This document shows positions 1 to 12,439 of a stretch of DNA of 64,000 bases, piece by piece. Within the stretch, counting starts at the first letter, position 1. Each line of letters begins with the position of its first letter. The stretch is from Larix kaempferi (taxonomy: Eukaryota; Streptophyta; Pinopsida; Pinales; Pinaceae). A program made the translations under genes and the position numbers. The stretch spans positions 7,557,001 to 7,621,000 of the forward strand of contig BSBM01000036.1 in the NCBI GenBank assembly GCA_027924585.1, written 5' to 3'. The notes beneath the pieces were generated by a model that saw nothing but the letters and a program-made list of their open reading frames with translations, searched no databases and had not been told where the DNA came from.

Positions 1-58
1 CCTTTTGGGGTTTAAATGGATCTATTTTACAATCTTAACCTAGCAAATTCACAATGTA

Positions 59-1605
59 TGTAATACCAAAGTTTTGATTTTTGGAATGTATTAAATCAAA
101 TTTTATAAATGATGTAAATATGTTAATATTGATTCCTAGTACGCTCGTGGGGAGCAGAGCAAGTGGTAAAGTTGAAAAGTTGTAAATGGAAGGTCTTAGG
201 TTCAAACCCCCCAAACTTACCCGTGCGCCATGGGTCGATCTCTGCATCCACAGTTGCCAATTCCCTTAGTAATATATAGATAGATAGATAGATAGATATT
301 CCTAGTGCAAAGGTTGAGGACAAGGATCCACTAGTGAATGGATAGACATGTATAATGTAAATATTTCTATATGGGTCATGTGGTTGGCTTGTCATAATAA
401 CTCAAAGGCTATGTCAATATTATGTGGAAAAATAATAAAATGGTCCAAGACGGTTGCGTAAAGAGCACTAGAGGGGTTATGATTTCACTAGAGGGAAAGA
501 GAAAAGCGAGGATAAGAGAGATTTAATCCTCTACTGCCAAGTGTCAACCTTAAAACTCTTCCATTTGTTGTCATGTGCCTTAAATGAGATAATTACATCC
601 TTTTGACTTATTAATCCAATCATTGAATGAATGTATGAGGTTGGTGAGAAAACAATTTTCATGTAGTTATGGAAGAATGGGATGAATATACTTCTATGAT
701 ATTTGTAAGAGTTCTTCCATATATAGTCAAAAGTTATGTTAATTGTCTTTTCACCATCCTCTGATCTCCTTTGGGATCTATCACCCATTTTCCATATAGA
801 GTTTTTTCTTACACTACATAGAGTTTCATGATGTTCTCTCCATTACCAATTACCAAACTGTGAAAATAACTTAAAATTAGAATTGTGAAGCGGAAATAGA
901 AAACATTGGAGGAAAGAGGATGGTTTTAGGTGAGCACAGAGGTTGGACAAGAGAGGAACCTTTACCCAATCTGTATTTGTTACTCTTGAATGCTTGAGAA
1001 GCCATGAATTAATGTTACAAGAGGTTCTCCAATAGAATATAGTGGGTTGGACTCTTTTTGCACAAACTGGTAAGCATTGTAAGGGTTGGATTTCATTAGG
1101 GAACTATGAAGCGGTGAAGCAAAATGCCTTCCTTGTGTTAAGTGGGGTAGTAGAAGAGAGTGCCATGGTTGGGATGGTTGAGTAAGATTCATGTATTTCT
1201 CAGTGGTGAGCAGTCTGGTTAGGCATGAGAGAAAATACATTTTGAGTTGAGAGAGATATAATGGTGGCCTCATAGCTAGCTTGATAGTGGTATGTGTAGT
1301 TGATACCTATGATTGGATGAAAATCACACTTACATAGCCAATTTCTTGGATGTTATTTTGTTAAAAGATAAGTATCCTCTTTTCTTATGAATGTGAAATG
1401 ATTTTATTTACTTCACATGGTAAATATGTTTATTTATGCATGATGTGTGTGTGGATAAATTTTTTATTTCCAATGTGTTTTGCATGCATATACTTACACA
1501 TGCATTTCTTAGTTATGAATTCGAATAATTGCCCATGGGGCGAAATTTAAAAACTTGAAATTTGTAACTACCCCCTATGGTCAAATGATGGATGGGAATG
1601 TTACA
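59..1605 (+). repeat. E1 left (5') LTR
   Basis: Aligns along its length with 47941-49356. It is longer than the right copy because a SINE-like insertion (141-297 plus its target duplication) sits inside it. It ends GTTACA at 1605, three bases before the primer site. Short translations inside it have no family signature and are not genes. Confidence 0.88.
141..297 (+). mobile_element. SINE-like tRNA-derived element inside the E1 5' LTR
   Basis: 157 bp flanked by a perfect 9-bp target duplication ATTCCTAGT (132-140 and 298-306). An internal pol III B box, GGTTCAAACC, is at 199-208; an A-box-like stretch (GAGCAAGTGG) lies about 40 bp before it. The 3' end is a short (TAGA)n tail. The right E1 LTR lacks this insert, so it arrived after E1 integrated. 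Its 3' part (CAGTTG...ATTCCC.TAGT) resembles that of the element at 49522-49747. Confidence 0.8.
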
Positions 1606-1608
1606 GAG

Positions 1609-1620
1609 TGGTACCAGAGC
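1609..1620 (+). other. E1 primer-binding site (tRNA-iMet type)
   Basis: TGGTACCAGAGC, one mismatch from the standard plant initiator-Met primer site TGGTATCAGAGC, three bases after the LTR end. It fixes E1 as plus-strand and 1605 as the LTR end. Confidence 0.85.
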
Positions 1621-2164
1621 TCTTAGTTGTAGCACTAGGGTTGTATGGCCTAGAATCCACATTTACAAGAAGAAATCAGAGTTTACACATGAAGTGTTTG
1701 ATGAAATGCTTCTCTATGAAAATCCATAGAATTTAATTCTTAGCTGGTATTTTAACAAAGACATGACTTAGATCTAGTGGCGGCCAGAAGGAATGGTAGA
1801 TTAGTTTGAGAAACAATAGGGAATATTTTTCAAAATTTGTAGAGCTATTAGTGAAAAAAATTGGTTCTATTTTGTGATAGAGAAATTTCTAGAATGGATA
1901 AAAAGACCATGTGTAATTTCGTATTGGGAACCTATCGTTAAAAAAAAATTATTACACATTTATGAAAATTTGAAAATTTGGGAAAATTTTAGACAAGCCC
2001 CACTAGTTCCGCATGGGAAAACATGTGGCATGGAGGAGCCACATGGACAAGCTGTGTGACATGGACAAGCCAAGTCGGATGAGTGCACAGGTGGTAGGAC
2101 TGAAGCAAGGATGAGTAACTTCATTGGTGTCTAGGTGGAGTTAAGTGGACATGGCCAAATCGAG
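1621..2164. other. E1 leader, no gene seen
   Basis: AT-rich untranslated leader of E1. The longest translation (about 60 residues near 1874-2059) has no recognisable signature. Nothing else supported. Confidence 0.5.
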
Positions 2165-2640
2165 GTCTGTCACAAATGGTTGAGATCAACTCAAGCAAGT
2201 TATGATGGAAGTTCTAGACTATTCACACAAAAGGAGAAAATTGAAGGTTAATACCCAAGGTAGTGTCACAAACATCCTAGATTGATCAGGCATGTTGGAG
2301 CGGCAAGACCCTTGACATTCGCGAGGATGGAAAGTGATTGGAGGTTATCAAAGGGGTTAGTGTCATGAATGGCCCAAATTAATCAGGCAAGTTTTAGCAG
2401 CAAGAACTTCACTATTCATGGGGAAGAAAGGTGCACGAGGTGTAAGTATGGGTAACCCACCATGAATGGCCAAGATTTAATCGCACAAGTTTCATCATGC
2501 AATCTAGACCATTCACTAAAAATTAAAGTGATCAGGAGTTGATAAGGGGACAATGTCGTGAATGGTTGAGATTTAATATAGGTCTACGGGAGGAAATATC
2601 TAGACCATTTGCGATGAGGATGGCTTGCACGTGTGATGGC
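2165..2640 (+). repeat. Degenerate ~97-bp tandem repeat in the E1 leader
   Basis: Five diverged copies of a unit beginning TCACAAATGG / GTCATGAATGG / CCATGAATGG and continuing with GATT-AATC-GGCAAG-like sequence start near 2168, 2264, 2361, 2460 and 2553. The spacing is 94-98 bp. Each contains a version of CTA(G)ACCATTCAC or CACTATTCA. Function unknown; leaders of Ty3 elements often hold such tandem arrays. Confidence 0.6.
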
Positions 2641-5600
2641 ACATGTGAAGGAGAAATCCAATGTCATAAAACTACCTTTTTTTGTAAGCTGCATAGAGAA
2701 ATTATATTAAAACACAAAAAATATTACATGCACAAGAGAGTCATGATGTCTGAGAGCCCCCTATGGCTTCTCATAGAACCGAAACATCAAACTAGATACT
2801 CTAGGAAACGTTCCCATGCATGGGATGATAAAACAAGCTTGCAAGAGAGTGTTTCCCATACATGGGGTTACAAAACAACTGCTAAAGGAGGAAAAACTTG
2901 GAAATATTACAAAATTGAGAGCCTCAAGTGGCATTTGGCATGTGCATTTAAACGATAAACAAATAGCTAGCAGTCCAATAGATAGAATTCCATTTAACTG
3001 TCTATGTGTAGATAACAGTAACAGAAAGCAAAAGAGAGAAGACCGCATAATTACTTGGAATTACAGATTGTGTCTGCATCTTCAGGATTTTCCTCCAGAA
3101 TAGGGCACCAATAGTCCTCGGAGCTGGAAGAGTTATCAGTAGAAACCTTAGGAGGAAGTGCCTCTATTTTTCGAAAGGAGGAGGTGTTCACAGGACTTGT
3201 ATGCTCCACATGTTTGCATTTATGACCATTGGTAGACGCAATATTGGTTTTATCTTCAGGCAGCGAAGGTTCCTTGCTGCTCTGATTTCCATTGTGCTCC
3301 ATTGGCTTGGATACCTGGGATGTAACCAGAGAAGAAGAGGAATGAAGAGCTAGAGCAAGAGAAGAAGAAGGAGGGGGATTTTTCCCCTATGAGAGTTCCT
3401 GAGAGTGCATAAGGACTTGAGCAAGTGAATTCTTCAGTAACTAATAGTGCCTGCGTCTAACCCAAGCCTTTTGATTAACCATCTATTGTATCACCATTTC
3501 CTCTTCCCAATCGTCCACCATGGTTCTCAAGTGACCAAGAAAAGAACTGTCATAGCAATTGTCGTTGGAGCCTCTGTATCCCCGATTGCCATAGTTTCCA
3601 TGACCTCTACTACCTCGACGAGGGGTGGCACAAAGTTGCCTAGACATGATTCCTGACAAAACCAAAAGCCTAGAACCTCTAGTGTTCATACTATGAAACC
3701 AAGGAGGTGCAGGACTTAACCCGAATGTAAGAAGATGAGAAGAAAGGAAAATGTTCAAGCTAGGGAGAATGGTTCCATGCATAAAACAAATGACCATTCG
3801 AATGCAGAGGAAGAACACCGCCAGGATTCTAGCTGATCGATGCCCAAATTTGGAAATAATCCCTATCAAATAGATTTGGATAAACATCCCAGAAGGCCAT
3901 AAATTCCCTCGGAGGAGGAATGATTGCCATGGTACAGCAGACATCTTTGCTAAGAAATCGAATGACCATCACCATTAAGGCCACCCTGCATCGTAAAAGG
4001 AGGCTAGTTAATATGCATGGAAAGTTAATCGAGAGGATGCCACATGGTGGGAGGTGGTGGCCTCCGTGGTTTTCTCCTCACTCGCCATAAGATCATGAAA
4101 ATAGCCTGCATCAGGGAAATGTCATAAAACTACTTATTATTAATCGAGAAACCATTTACGATATAGGAAAAGGGTCACAATGACATGGAACACTCGAGGG
4201 GACAAAAATGACATGGAATAGGCATTAGATGACATGGTTGAACCTATTGATGGCATGTAATATGCCACTACCACATAGGAAGCCACGTGACATACCAAAT
4301 CAATAGCATAGATGCCACATCAACAATACGAAAAAAGATTAAAAGAAGTCTACAACCCAAAATTTGTTTTGGTCATAACATGAGCATAATAGCTAGGAAT
4401 TCAATGAGACATTCTAAATTTTGATGTCATTAAGGGAGTTTACAAAATTAATAGATGGGCATCAACTTTTTCTATTCCAATTTTCCTAAAAAGGAAAAAT
4501 AGTGCTTTTTGAAGACCATCACCCAGTGACTAGATGAGAGCCCTATTAGGGATGAGATTTGTATGTCACGGACATTATCCAAGAAAACAAATAACCCAAG
4601 TGTATTTTTGCCAAATCCCAAAGGGTGTGGAGCCGAGCTATAGAAAAAAACCAAAATCCTCGATTTGGGTGTCAGCAAGTGTGATTTTGAAAAATTTAGA
4701 GGAGGTAAAAGTGACCCCATATATCGAAACTAGAAATATTTATGAACTCGACATTTTACATACTCATAGAGACAAACAAATTTGGTTGGATAATTTTTTT
4801 CCATAAATGCTCAGTTTTGGAGATAGCATTTTTTGGAAAATAATCAAGTATAGAGAAAATGCAAAAGTTAAAAGTAGTCAATTCCGTAAAATTATAGAAA
4901 TTGGTTGGAGCATCAAATCAAAGATATGAAAGTTGTTGAGTATTCCTTTTTATTAGTATTGTCATTGCTTGATAGAAAACAATTATGGTTCTCCCTATAT
5001 TTTCTTCAATAGGTGACTGAAGTTGGTCTCTGAGGCTAAATGCACCTATAGGAAAAGTTCAGAGTTTGGAAAAATTGGCTAATTTGAAAGGTTGTAACTT
5101 TTAGCTCTGAGATTATAAATGAGCATGGTTATAGTCATTGGAAATATTATTCATTAGGGAATAAATTTGTGCATGATCATATTCTGAAGGACTATTTCAG
5201 ATATTCCTAAAAATTGAACAAAAAAAAGCCTATAGCCTTGATTTGACAAAATTTGTCAATATGGGTAGTCTCTAGAATACATGAAAATTAATTTTATAAT
5301 TTTCTCGAGATGTAATGCAACTAAAAAGTGTTTTTATATGAAAAAAAAATTAGATATAATAACATATCAAAGACAATTAAGGGTCAACACTCAAGATAGT
5401 GTAATTAGAAATTGTTTGGTCTTGGTTGGGCCAAAAGAACTATCATTGTGGTTGATGTGCAAGATCCTTATACACTTTAAATAGATTCCATGGTAGAAAA
5501 TGTGCATGTTGAGAATTCAAAGACAAAATATAATGGTTTTAGAAACCAAGTAACTCCTCTGGACATTGCAGAGACAATGAGAAGTCTAAAAGTGAAGTTA

Positions 5601-6499
5601 CAAGTTGTAGAGTATATAATGAAAAGATTATTAGAGCACAAGAAGAACAAAAGTAGTTTAATATTGTTATGATATCTCATCATTCATTATGTACTTTGCA
5701 TGCATGCATGCATTGCATGCACCCGCATGTTGCCTAGTCACCAAGTTGATGCCTCGAGAACCTAGTCCCTAGTCTTCCAGCACTCGGGAGCTACTTTCCA
5801 CTCCGATTCAGCCCTCCTAGCCAGGGAAGAGCCCACTTCTCACCTTCCACTGCAGAAGGGCGCCTTTTCTCACCTACCAATCAATTTCACTTCAGTTAGT
5901 AAGTTATATTTCCTTGATTTGAGGCTAGACTGACTCCTAATTGTTGTTACCACTCCGATTGACCTCCGATGAGCCTTGAATACCTATTATGAGTGTATTT
6001 AACCCCTCATGTGCCCTCCACTGAGCCTCCATCCCTATATTAGTGCCACTTACCATCAGTTACACTTATTACACTCAGTTAGACTCAATTTGACACCAAT
6101 CTGACAATTACTTTTGCATTGATAACCACCACCAATTGATGATGAGGACTCCTAGTTGGAGCCAAGCTATGCCATGCAGTTAATTCGAATGACCTCTTTG
6201 GATAATTCGAATTTCTCACTCATTGTGACAGTATTGTATTGTAATTCTACTATTCTTGATTATAGAGCACTGATGCATCTCTCTTGCATAGTTTTTACTC
6301 CAATTTGTTTTACATCATTGTGATTGGTTTACTTGTTCAATAGATCTGTTGTGACTAATTTTACAAATATATCCATGCTCCAATGCTTGAAACATGTTCC
6401 AAGGAAAATGCACCATGGATAGCATTCATGAAATGAGGATAGGAATGGAAGTATCTCAAGGAAGCATTCTCACAAGAGTTCCCATAGCTTGAGAAGCAT
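2641..6499. other. E1 leader / unclassified decayed DNA, no supported gene
   Basis: I find no gene here. On the minus strand 3051-3302 and 3483-3944 can be translated for 83 and 153 residues. The first is hydrophilic and Ser/Glu/Pro-rich, the second contains a Gly/Arg-rich stretch (RGSRGHGNYGNRGYRGSND). This might be debris of an unrelated inserted element, but I cannot name a family. Near 5697-5715 there is a short GCATGCAT run. 4140-5680 is AT-rich with nothing recognisable. From about 6380 the sequence leads into the E1 gag. Confidence 0.4.
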
Positions 6500-7462
6500 T
6501 TCTAGAGATAGGACATATACTCCAAAATTCTCTTCTAGTGAGTCATTTTCCTCTAAGGAATACATTGAAAATTCAAGCTTTTCATCTCATAGGAATAAAA
6601 CGAAGAGAACTTTCAAGAACAACTCTCACGGAGAATTTTGAAAGGAAAAACCTCCTACCTTTGATGGTGAAGTGAAATCTGGGCAAGAAGCTAAGGCTTG
6701 GCTTATTGGGATGAGGAAGTATTTCCAAGTCCATGACTACTCCAAAAACATGAATGGAAGAGTGGCCATTTTTAATCTAAATTATAGAGCATCAATTTGG
6801 TGGGATCACCTTAGGAAAATAAGAAGTTCAATGAAAAGAAAATTGTTTGGAATAAATTCAAGAAGTATTTCAAGCAAAATTATCCCTTTGATAGGTTCTA
6901 TGATGATAAGATCAAAGAGTTCCATGGGTTAAAATTGGGGCAAATGACCATGGATGAGTATGCAAACAAATTCTTCTCTTGGAGATAATAAGGTATGTCA
7001 AGTATATCTGAGATGACAATGTCAAAATTCAACGTTTCCTAAGTGGATCACCTTAGTCATACAAAGAAAAAAATGAGTTTGATTAACTCTAGATGAAACC
7101 ATAAGGAAGGCCAAGTATTGTTATGATCAAAACAAAATAAAGCCATAATTCCATAAGGCATCGAAGGACAAGAAGAAGGAGAAGTTTGGCCAAAAAAGAG
7201 CGGATTCAAGCCTCCTCATTTCATAAATCAACAAAGGCATCCAACACAGGGTGTAACTAATCCAACTAAGATGATGGGAGACAAGCCAAGAGAGCCACTT
7301 AAATGCTCGGGATATGGAGAGGACCATTTGCTCAAAAATTGTCCACATTTGAATGGAAGTATCACACATGTTCACAAATTCAAGAGGTTAAAATTGTGGG
7401 TGAGGTAGCAAGAATCGTCCCTATAATCTACGCTACACTAGAGGATCACCAAGAAAACTATC
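6500..7462 (+). pseudogene. E1 gag remnant (Ty3 chromovirus capsid/nucleocapsid)
   Basis: Gag of a chromovirus, the structural protein that would form the cytoplasmic particle. Reading through frameshifts shows the capsid core: PPTFDGEVKSGQEAKAWL at about 6656-6706, then FQVHDYSKNMNGRVAIFNLN and an IWWDHLRK segment, and a basic tail with a degraded zinc knuckle (LKCSGYGEDHLLKNCPH-like) near 7300-7350. The text ends near 7457 in a segment leading to the protease. No continuous frame exists: several stops and indels. E2 inserted directly after it. The protease that should follow is missing from both flanks of E2. Confidence 0.75.
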
Positions 7463-8382
7463 TGTTACGGAGAAAAATTCCTCTGGCTTCAGGGCAGACC
7501 ACAACAGACAACTGACTACCAGAAAATGGCTCAATTCCCAATGCAATGTTATATAAATGACAATGCTAAGATAATGGAGAAAATACCAACCTTCAACCGG
7601 ATGTTCGAAGTAGATCCCCATTGAGCTTTCAACTTTTACACTTGAACCTGTATATTAGTCTCAACAACAAGTACAAGCAAGTGCCTATAACATGTGAAAG
7701 AAATTAGCATAATCAATCGCATGATTCATGATATCATAAGCGAATATAACCCAATGTAATTTAACAATATTCACAACATCAATTGGACGAGAAAATGAGT
7801 ATTTCCATTAATGAATAACAAGAAGTACAATATACGACCTCTTGTCGACAACCAATATGAACCAAGAACTGGGTCTCTCCACTTGTGCCTCCACCACTTC
7901 AATCCTCCATGTAATGGAAAACTCAAACTATGAAAGGAGTTTGGAAGGTGAATATAAGGAATTCACAACAGCAAGGATAAATAAGTGTAGACTCAAGTCA
8001 CGACAAAAATCCAGTAGAGTTATAGTGCTCTCTCTTTCTCCTCCCTTCCATATACCATAAGATCTCAATATATAGCCTTCCAAAGGTAAGTGAAAGGACA
8101 CATCGGGGCGTTTCGGGGCATATGGAGGGCCAAAGGTCACCCTAAGATCGCTTTTTGGGAGTAAAAAGTAATTTTCTAGTGATTTTTACCATTTTACTTG
8201 GTACCCGCGGGCTATAGTGTAACAGCCTACGTGTACGTGTGCTATAGTGGAACAGCTCGCGTACAGGAACAAAAATAGGGAAAATGTGTTCCTGAAAGGA
8301 AGATCATGAATCTGAGTCAAACAATGGATGCTGAAGGCCAATCAATGTTGATGCTCACAAGGTGGAAAATTACGCTGTAACA
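7463..8382 (-). repeat. E2 left (3') LTR
   Basis: 920 bp bounded by the inverted termini TGTTAC and GTAACA. Most of it aligns with 44190-45093 (for example the shared stretch CTTCAGGGCAGACCAC at 7488 and 44219). Short translations such as 7842-8060 recur in both LTRs only because the LTRs are copies. Confidence 0.85.
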
Positions 8383-8394
8383 GATGCCCCCTAA
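8383..8394 (-). other. E2 polypurine tract
   Basis: On the minus strand TTAGGGGGCATC abuts the LTR start TGTTACAGCG. This sets E2's orientation. A very similar tract (AGGGGGCAATC) precedes the E3 3' LTR. Confidence 0.75.
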
Positions 8395-9589
8395 TGTGTG
8401 AGGTCAGAGAATGGTGCTACGATGGCCGAAATACATTATAAATCTCAGAAGTGGAGTGATGGAGACACAACTGGAAGGAACATCTCACTCGTCATAATAC
8501 AATAATATCTCTGAATGCATGTTGGTATAGTACAACAATCTGATACAATGGCCATGAATAGGCGATACATAATGAAGACATGTCATATGTGATCATAGCC
8601 ATAACCATCTATAGTAAGAGACGGTCTCCTACTAAAAGGAAACAACTGGTGCAAACTAGAGGTAAAAACTGTTGATGTTGGAGAGGTTATATCTCAGATG
8701 TATAGTCACGATCATAAGTAGCATATTGAATGCCACTATCTCCTGGGGTCTTCTACACAAATCATCTACGGTGCAAGTCCCATCAAGTGAATAAAGGTGT
8801 TGAGTTTGAACCTAATGTGACATCATCTGATTACCGGTCAATGATGTATACCATTAACAGATCCGAGATAACCCACCGATAATGAAAATGGGCATCAAGG
8901 CATAGAGTACAATCATCATAGTGTGAATAGATGTGTTGAAGTCGAACGCTAAGATGAATCCATCAATCAAGGGACATTGATGTATTCCCAAAACTGTCAA
9001 TGGCGAGAGAACCTACCACTAATGCCTGCAAGCCTCAAGGTACTCAACCGAACTCTAAGTCTCAAATTACAGAATAAATGGGTTGATGTCTATGGAACGA
9101 AACTCACTAGAAGGAGGGAATGAAGGCATCCCCCATCAACCAGCACGAGGTAACAGCTACGCTGAAATATTTGGAAGAACTCAGGTGAAACGGACTGACT
9201 CAATAAGGATGGCCGACATGCAATAGTCAAGAGATCTGAGGAGTGGCTGACATGCAATAGTCAAGAGATCTGAAGAGTGGTCGACATGCAATAGTCAAGA
9301 GATCTGAGTAGTGACTGACTATGGTTTGAGGACTTCCTTTGAACAAGAACATGAGCAGATGAATAGACTCAGGAAGCATGGACTCAAATAACGACATTGT
9401 GCAATGCAAGAGGCATCGAAAAAGGGATCCATAATGACTGGAAGCTTAACCAATCGGTGGAGTAAACTCTGAGAAATGAGTACAACGCCTAAGGTCCTAC
9501 TATAGTCCCGACTCATAATGGATGGAATGGAATGAATGCTATGTTCAAAGCTAGCCTCTTCCGTTGACGCCACTCTTGAACGTGGTCAG
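8395..9589 (-). other. E2 non-coding 3' region
   Basis: Between the end of gag and the polypurine tract, where an autonomous element would carry pol. I see no RT, protease or integrase signature in any frame. It contains the 34-bp tandem repeat at 9210-9311. Its beginning (CCCCCTAATGTGTGAGGTCAG) recurs at 52250, so this region marks the family. Confidence 0.6.
9210..9311 (+). repeat. 34-bp tandem repeat, three copies
   Basis: Units start at 9210, 9244 and 9278 with TGGCCGACATGCAATAGTCA or a one-base variant and continue AGAGATCTGA. The period is exactly 34 bp and only a few positions vary. Confidence 0.9.
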
Positions 9590-10145
9590 ATATGTGTGTG
9601 GCCTTATTCTAACAGAAGGTAGACAAGATTTCAGTGCCAATATCGTAGTGAACCGGAAGCTGGAAATGATCCATGAAAACCAAGGCTATCTCATTGAAAC
9701 CCCTGTACGTGCCCCCAGGCAACTCAACATACCACTTCACGGCTGCCCCTGTGAGGATGCGTTGAAATAGTCTCAAATGAACTGTATCATGATTTAACGC
9801 GTTTGATGAGCACCAAAGGTGAAAAGTCATAACGTGATCACCCGGATCCTCACCACCCTTCCCCTCAAACTTGGGAATGTCCAAAGGGAGCTTGGTAGGG
9901 ACTGGAGGCCAAGTAGGATCATGACACACCAGATCATTCGTGAGCTTCGAAAGATCTGGAAGATTTAATCGAGCCAGGAATGGAAGTTGCAGCTGTAAAG
10001 CTTGATTATAAGCTCCCATAAAAGGTTGATTATATTGACCTGAAGGATAAGATGGACCATAACCATGACCATGACCATGACCATAAGCCCGATAACCTCC
10101 CACAACCTAACCCGTGTGAGAGTAAGCAGGTATATGTGTATTATG
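9590..10145 (-). pseudogene. E2 gag, C-terminal part
   Basis: Continuation of E2 Gag beyond the E3 insertion. The open stretch 10103-9609 begins in a Gly/His/Tyr tandem (GYRAYGHGHGHGYG) and enters the capsid core: LNLPDLSKLTND, KFEGKGGEDPGDHVMTFHLW and AAVKWYVELPGGTYRGF. These correspond nearly residue for residue to E3 and E6 Gag. It ends at FC followed by a stop; no zinc knuckle is visible downstream. The first bases join exactly to 40952 once E3 and one TTATG are removed, giving continuous reading (YSAHN then THIPAY). Confidence 0.8.
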
Positions 10146-10893
10146 TGTTAACACCCAAAAAGTGTTCACTACCTCATCTACCACATTACATGGCTCATTT
10201 GTCCATTTTCCTACCATATTTCCCTTAAAAACCCAAAAAATCTCACTTAAAAGCCTCCAAAAGGCCTAAAATGCCTCCAAAAGGCCACAAAACCCTTAAA
10301 ATAGCCTCAAAAAGGCTAAAAAAACCCATTTTTCCTCCAAAAATATCCAAAATTCCTCTAAAAATAGCAAAAACCCCCAAAAAAGGGAATAAAAAATATA
10401 AAATAATGAGGAAAAGGAGGAAAAAACCCTATACAGCTGCCCTAAACCATGTGTTTCCTAAAACCATGGGTCAGCACTCCACCACCAAAAAACTATAAAT
10501 AGGTGATGGAGATCCCTTATTTCACATCCACAATCAAGTATACCCTTACTCTGCCAAAATCTCTCTCGAAACCCTAGTTCACCATTGAACTACTTTCACC
10601 TTGAGAGCCTCTTTTGGCCCATTCCCACCATTGGAGAAAGAGAAGGAGCACATTGGAGCTTGGAGCAACCCTCTTGGACATTGCAAGGAGCTTCATCAGC
10701 CTTCACATTGAAGGTAATATTAATACAAAACCCTTGTTTACAAATTGTTGTTTCTTTTTCATGCACATGTTTTAGAGTAGTTTTTATTTCTGTTTTTAGC
10801 TTAATAATTTACATTTACTGATCTGCTACTAAGGAGTCCATTCTCCTTAGTAGGTGCTCATTTGCACAAGCTAGGGGTAAAAACCTAGCCATA
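10146..10893 (+). repeat. E3 5' LTR
   Basis: TGTTAACACC...CTAGCCATA, 748 bp, the same length as the right copy, which ends CCACA. It contains a run of AAAA-GGCCT-like short repeats (10250-10420) and a plausible TATA element (CTATAAATAGG, 10491-10501). Transcription of the plus-strand genes would start downstream of it. Confidence 0.92.
10491..10501 (+). promoter_or_regulatory. Probable TATA box of the E3 5' LTR promoter
   Basis: CTATAAATAGG within the LTR; the identical sequence is in the 3' LTR near 40545. It sits about 400 bp before the LTR end, a usual place for a pol II LTR promoter. Confidence 0.6.
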
Positions 10894-10896
10894 GTT

Positions 10897-10910
10897 TTGG
10901 CGACTCCCCT
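10897..10910 (+). other. E3 primer-binding site (Tat/Ogre type)
   Basis: TTGGCGACTCCCCT starts three bases after the LTR. The same TTTTGGCGACTC string follows the E6 LTR on the minus strand (36371-36387). From family knowledge this matches a non-Met tRNA primer typical of Tat elements. Confidence 0.75.
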
Positions 10911-10964
10911 AGATTTTGAATTTCTGGTTTCCGTTTAAAAAAAAATTTCCTTTCAGTCGTCCCT

Positions 10965-11350
10965 TTCAGCCGCCGTACATCGCGTCTTTTCCCTCTGCAG
11001 TCGCGTCCCGACCGCGTCTTTCAGGCCTTTACCTGCGACCCGACCGCGGCTCTCAGACTGTTTCCGACGCCCTGCCGACGGATTCAAGTCTGTTACCTGC
11101 GATCCGACCGCGGCTAATCAACCTGTTTGCTGCGATCTGACTGCGCCTATCGGCCATTTTCCCGCGTCCAGAATGCGGCTTTCAGCCCCTTTCCTGCGTC
11201 TCGACTGCGTCTGTTAGCCTTTTTGCCGCGACCCGACTGCGTCTTTTTTCCCGTTTCCTGCGTCCCGACTATGCCTGTCGGCCCAATAGCCGCGACCTGT
11301 CCGCATCTTTTTCCCTTAAACCCGCGGTCCGCCTGTTCTGATTCGCCACA
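10965..11350 (+). repeat. CG-rich degenerate tandem repeat in the E3 leader
   Basis: About eight copies of a ~48-bp unit with the core CCTGCGACCCGACCGCGGCT or variants, linked by pyrimidine-rich CTTTCAGCC-like spacers. The base composition is far more CG-rich than the surroundings. Analogous CG-rich arrays are in the E6 leader (35857-36185) and in intron 1 of the antisense genes (24640-24890; 37258-37534). Confidence 0.75.
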
Positions 11351-12439
11351 GACCCGCGGTCTGATTTCTGCATTTTTTCTGTTTTGAGCCCAGCCCCTTT
11401 TTGCTGCAATATTTTCTGCATCTGAACAGCCCTCTATCCTACCTGCAGTCTCACTTCCTTACAACCTTTCTGCAACTTACTTTCTATTCCCTTTACAGAA
11501 TCTTTTTAAAATTTCAATATTTTTAATTCAGAAAATTTTGCAAGTTAAAGTTTCAATTTCAGTAATTATTGATAGTTAGAAGTTGCCCCCCTTGTGGCAC
11601 TTCTATTTTGGGTTCATCACCTCACGAGCACACACTCTGTCACATAATTCAAGTGAGCCTTAAAAAGTACCTAACTCAACCAATATTCTAACCCCACTTG
11701 GGGAACACAAAAGAATCTTTGTAGTTAGGTAGGATCGGGGGGATAGGCTTCCAATAACACCCCTCGGTTACTTACACTTGAGACATAGTTGTTGTCCAAA
11801 TAGGGAACCAAAATCCCCTAGTACTTTTTGGCACGGTCACGACCAGTTTATCAGAGGACCTCTCCCTTAGGAGGGTTGAAGTCGGGAGACTGGTTCCGGA
11901 GGCCTGAGTGGAATACCGCACTCCATTCAGTAACCGAAGGGCTACCTTTCGCGGTTCGCGGGATATCCCTGTATAGGGGTATTGCGGTAAACGGACTAAA
12001 CGGCAGATTCACCTTTCTGGACATGTCATGAACGGGGTATCTTAGTTGCCATTCTTCTAGGATTGACTACCCGGTGTCCCTCCCGGTAGGGGGATATCAT
12101 AGCCACTTGGCTTTCCTACTCATATTGTCTGACTTGGATTTCATCACCTTGCAGAGGATATGTTTAGTTGAGTCAGAATACTTTTAGTTAGGTGTTTGCA
12201 TGCTCCTTTACCTCCCTTTGGTCTAGTGAGTCCACCATTTTTTCTTTTTAGGAAACCTGCTGCTTGTTGGTATTCTGACCATCTTTGTTTATACTCCACC
12301 TATTGTAGCACAGCTGTTGCAGTGGGTGTTTTGAGTTGGTTGTTGGCCTGAGTGCCTTGTTTTTGAGCTCTCCTTCTGCACACTCGGTTGCATTAGGATT
12401 TTTTGAGCTGTTTTTATACTCACCTCAACCCACATAGAT
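11351..12439 (+). other. E3 leader, conserved with the E6 leader, no gene
   Basis: This leader aligns with the minus strand of 34560-35400 in E6. A 67-72 residue translation (11828-12031 and 34948-35166) is similar in both copies, but it lacks an ATG start and I regard it as conserved RNA sequence, perhaps packaging or control signals. Confidence 0.55.

Noticed and set aside
2539-3302. Possible host gene exons
   Set aside because: Short overlapping frames on both strands with no recognisable protein or splice pattern; they sit in the E1 leader.
10271-10821. Small ORFs repeated at 10271-10821 and 40638-40874
   Set aside because: They lie inside the E3 LTRs and match only because the LTRs are copies.
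11828-12031. Small conserved protein in the E3/E6 leader (67-72 residues)
   Set aside because: No ATG start in either copy; the similarity follows from general DNA conservation of the leader. I could not test synonymous constraint.
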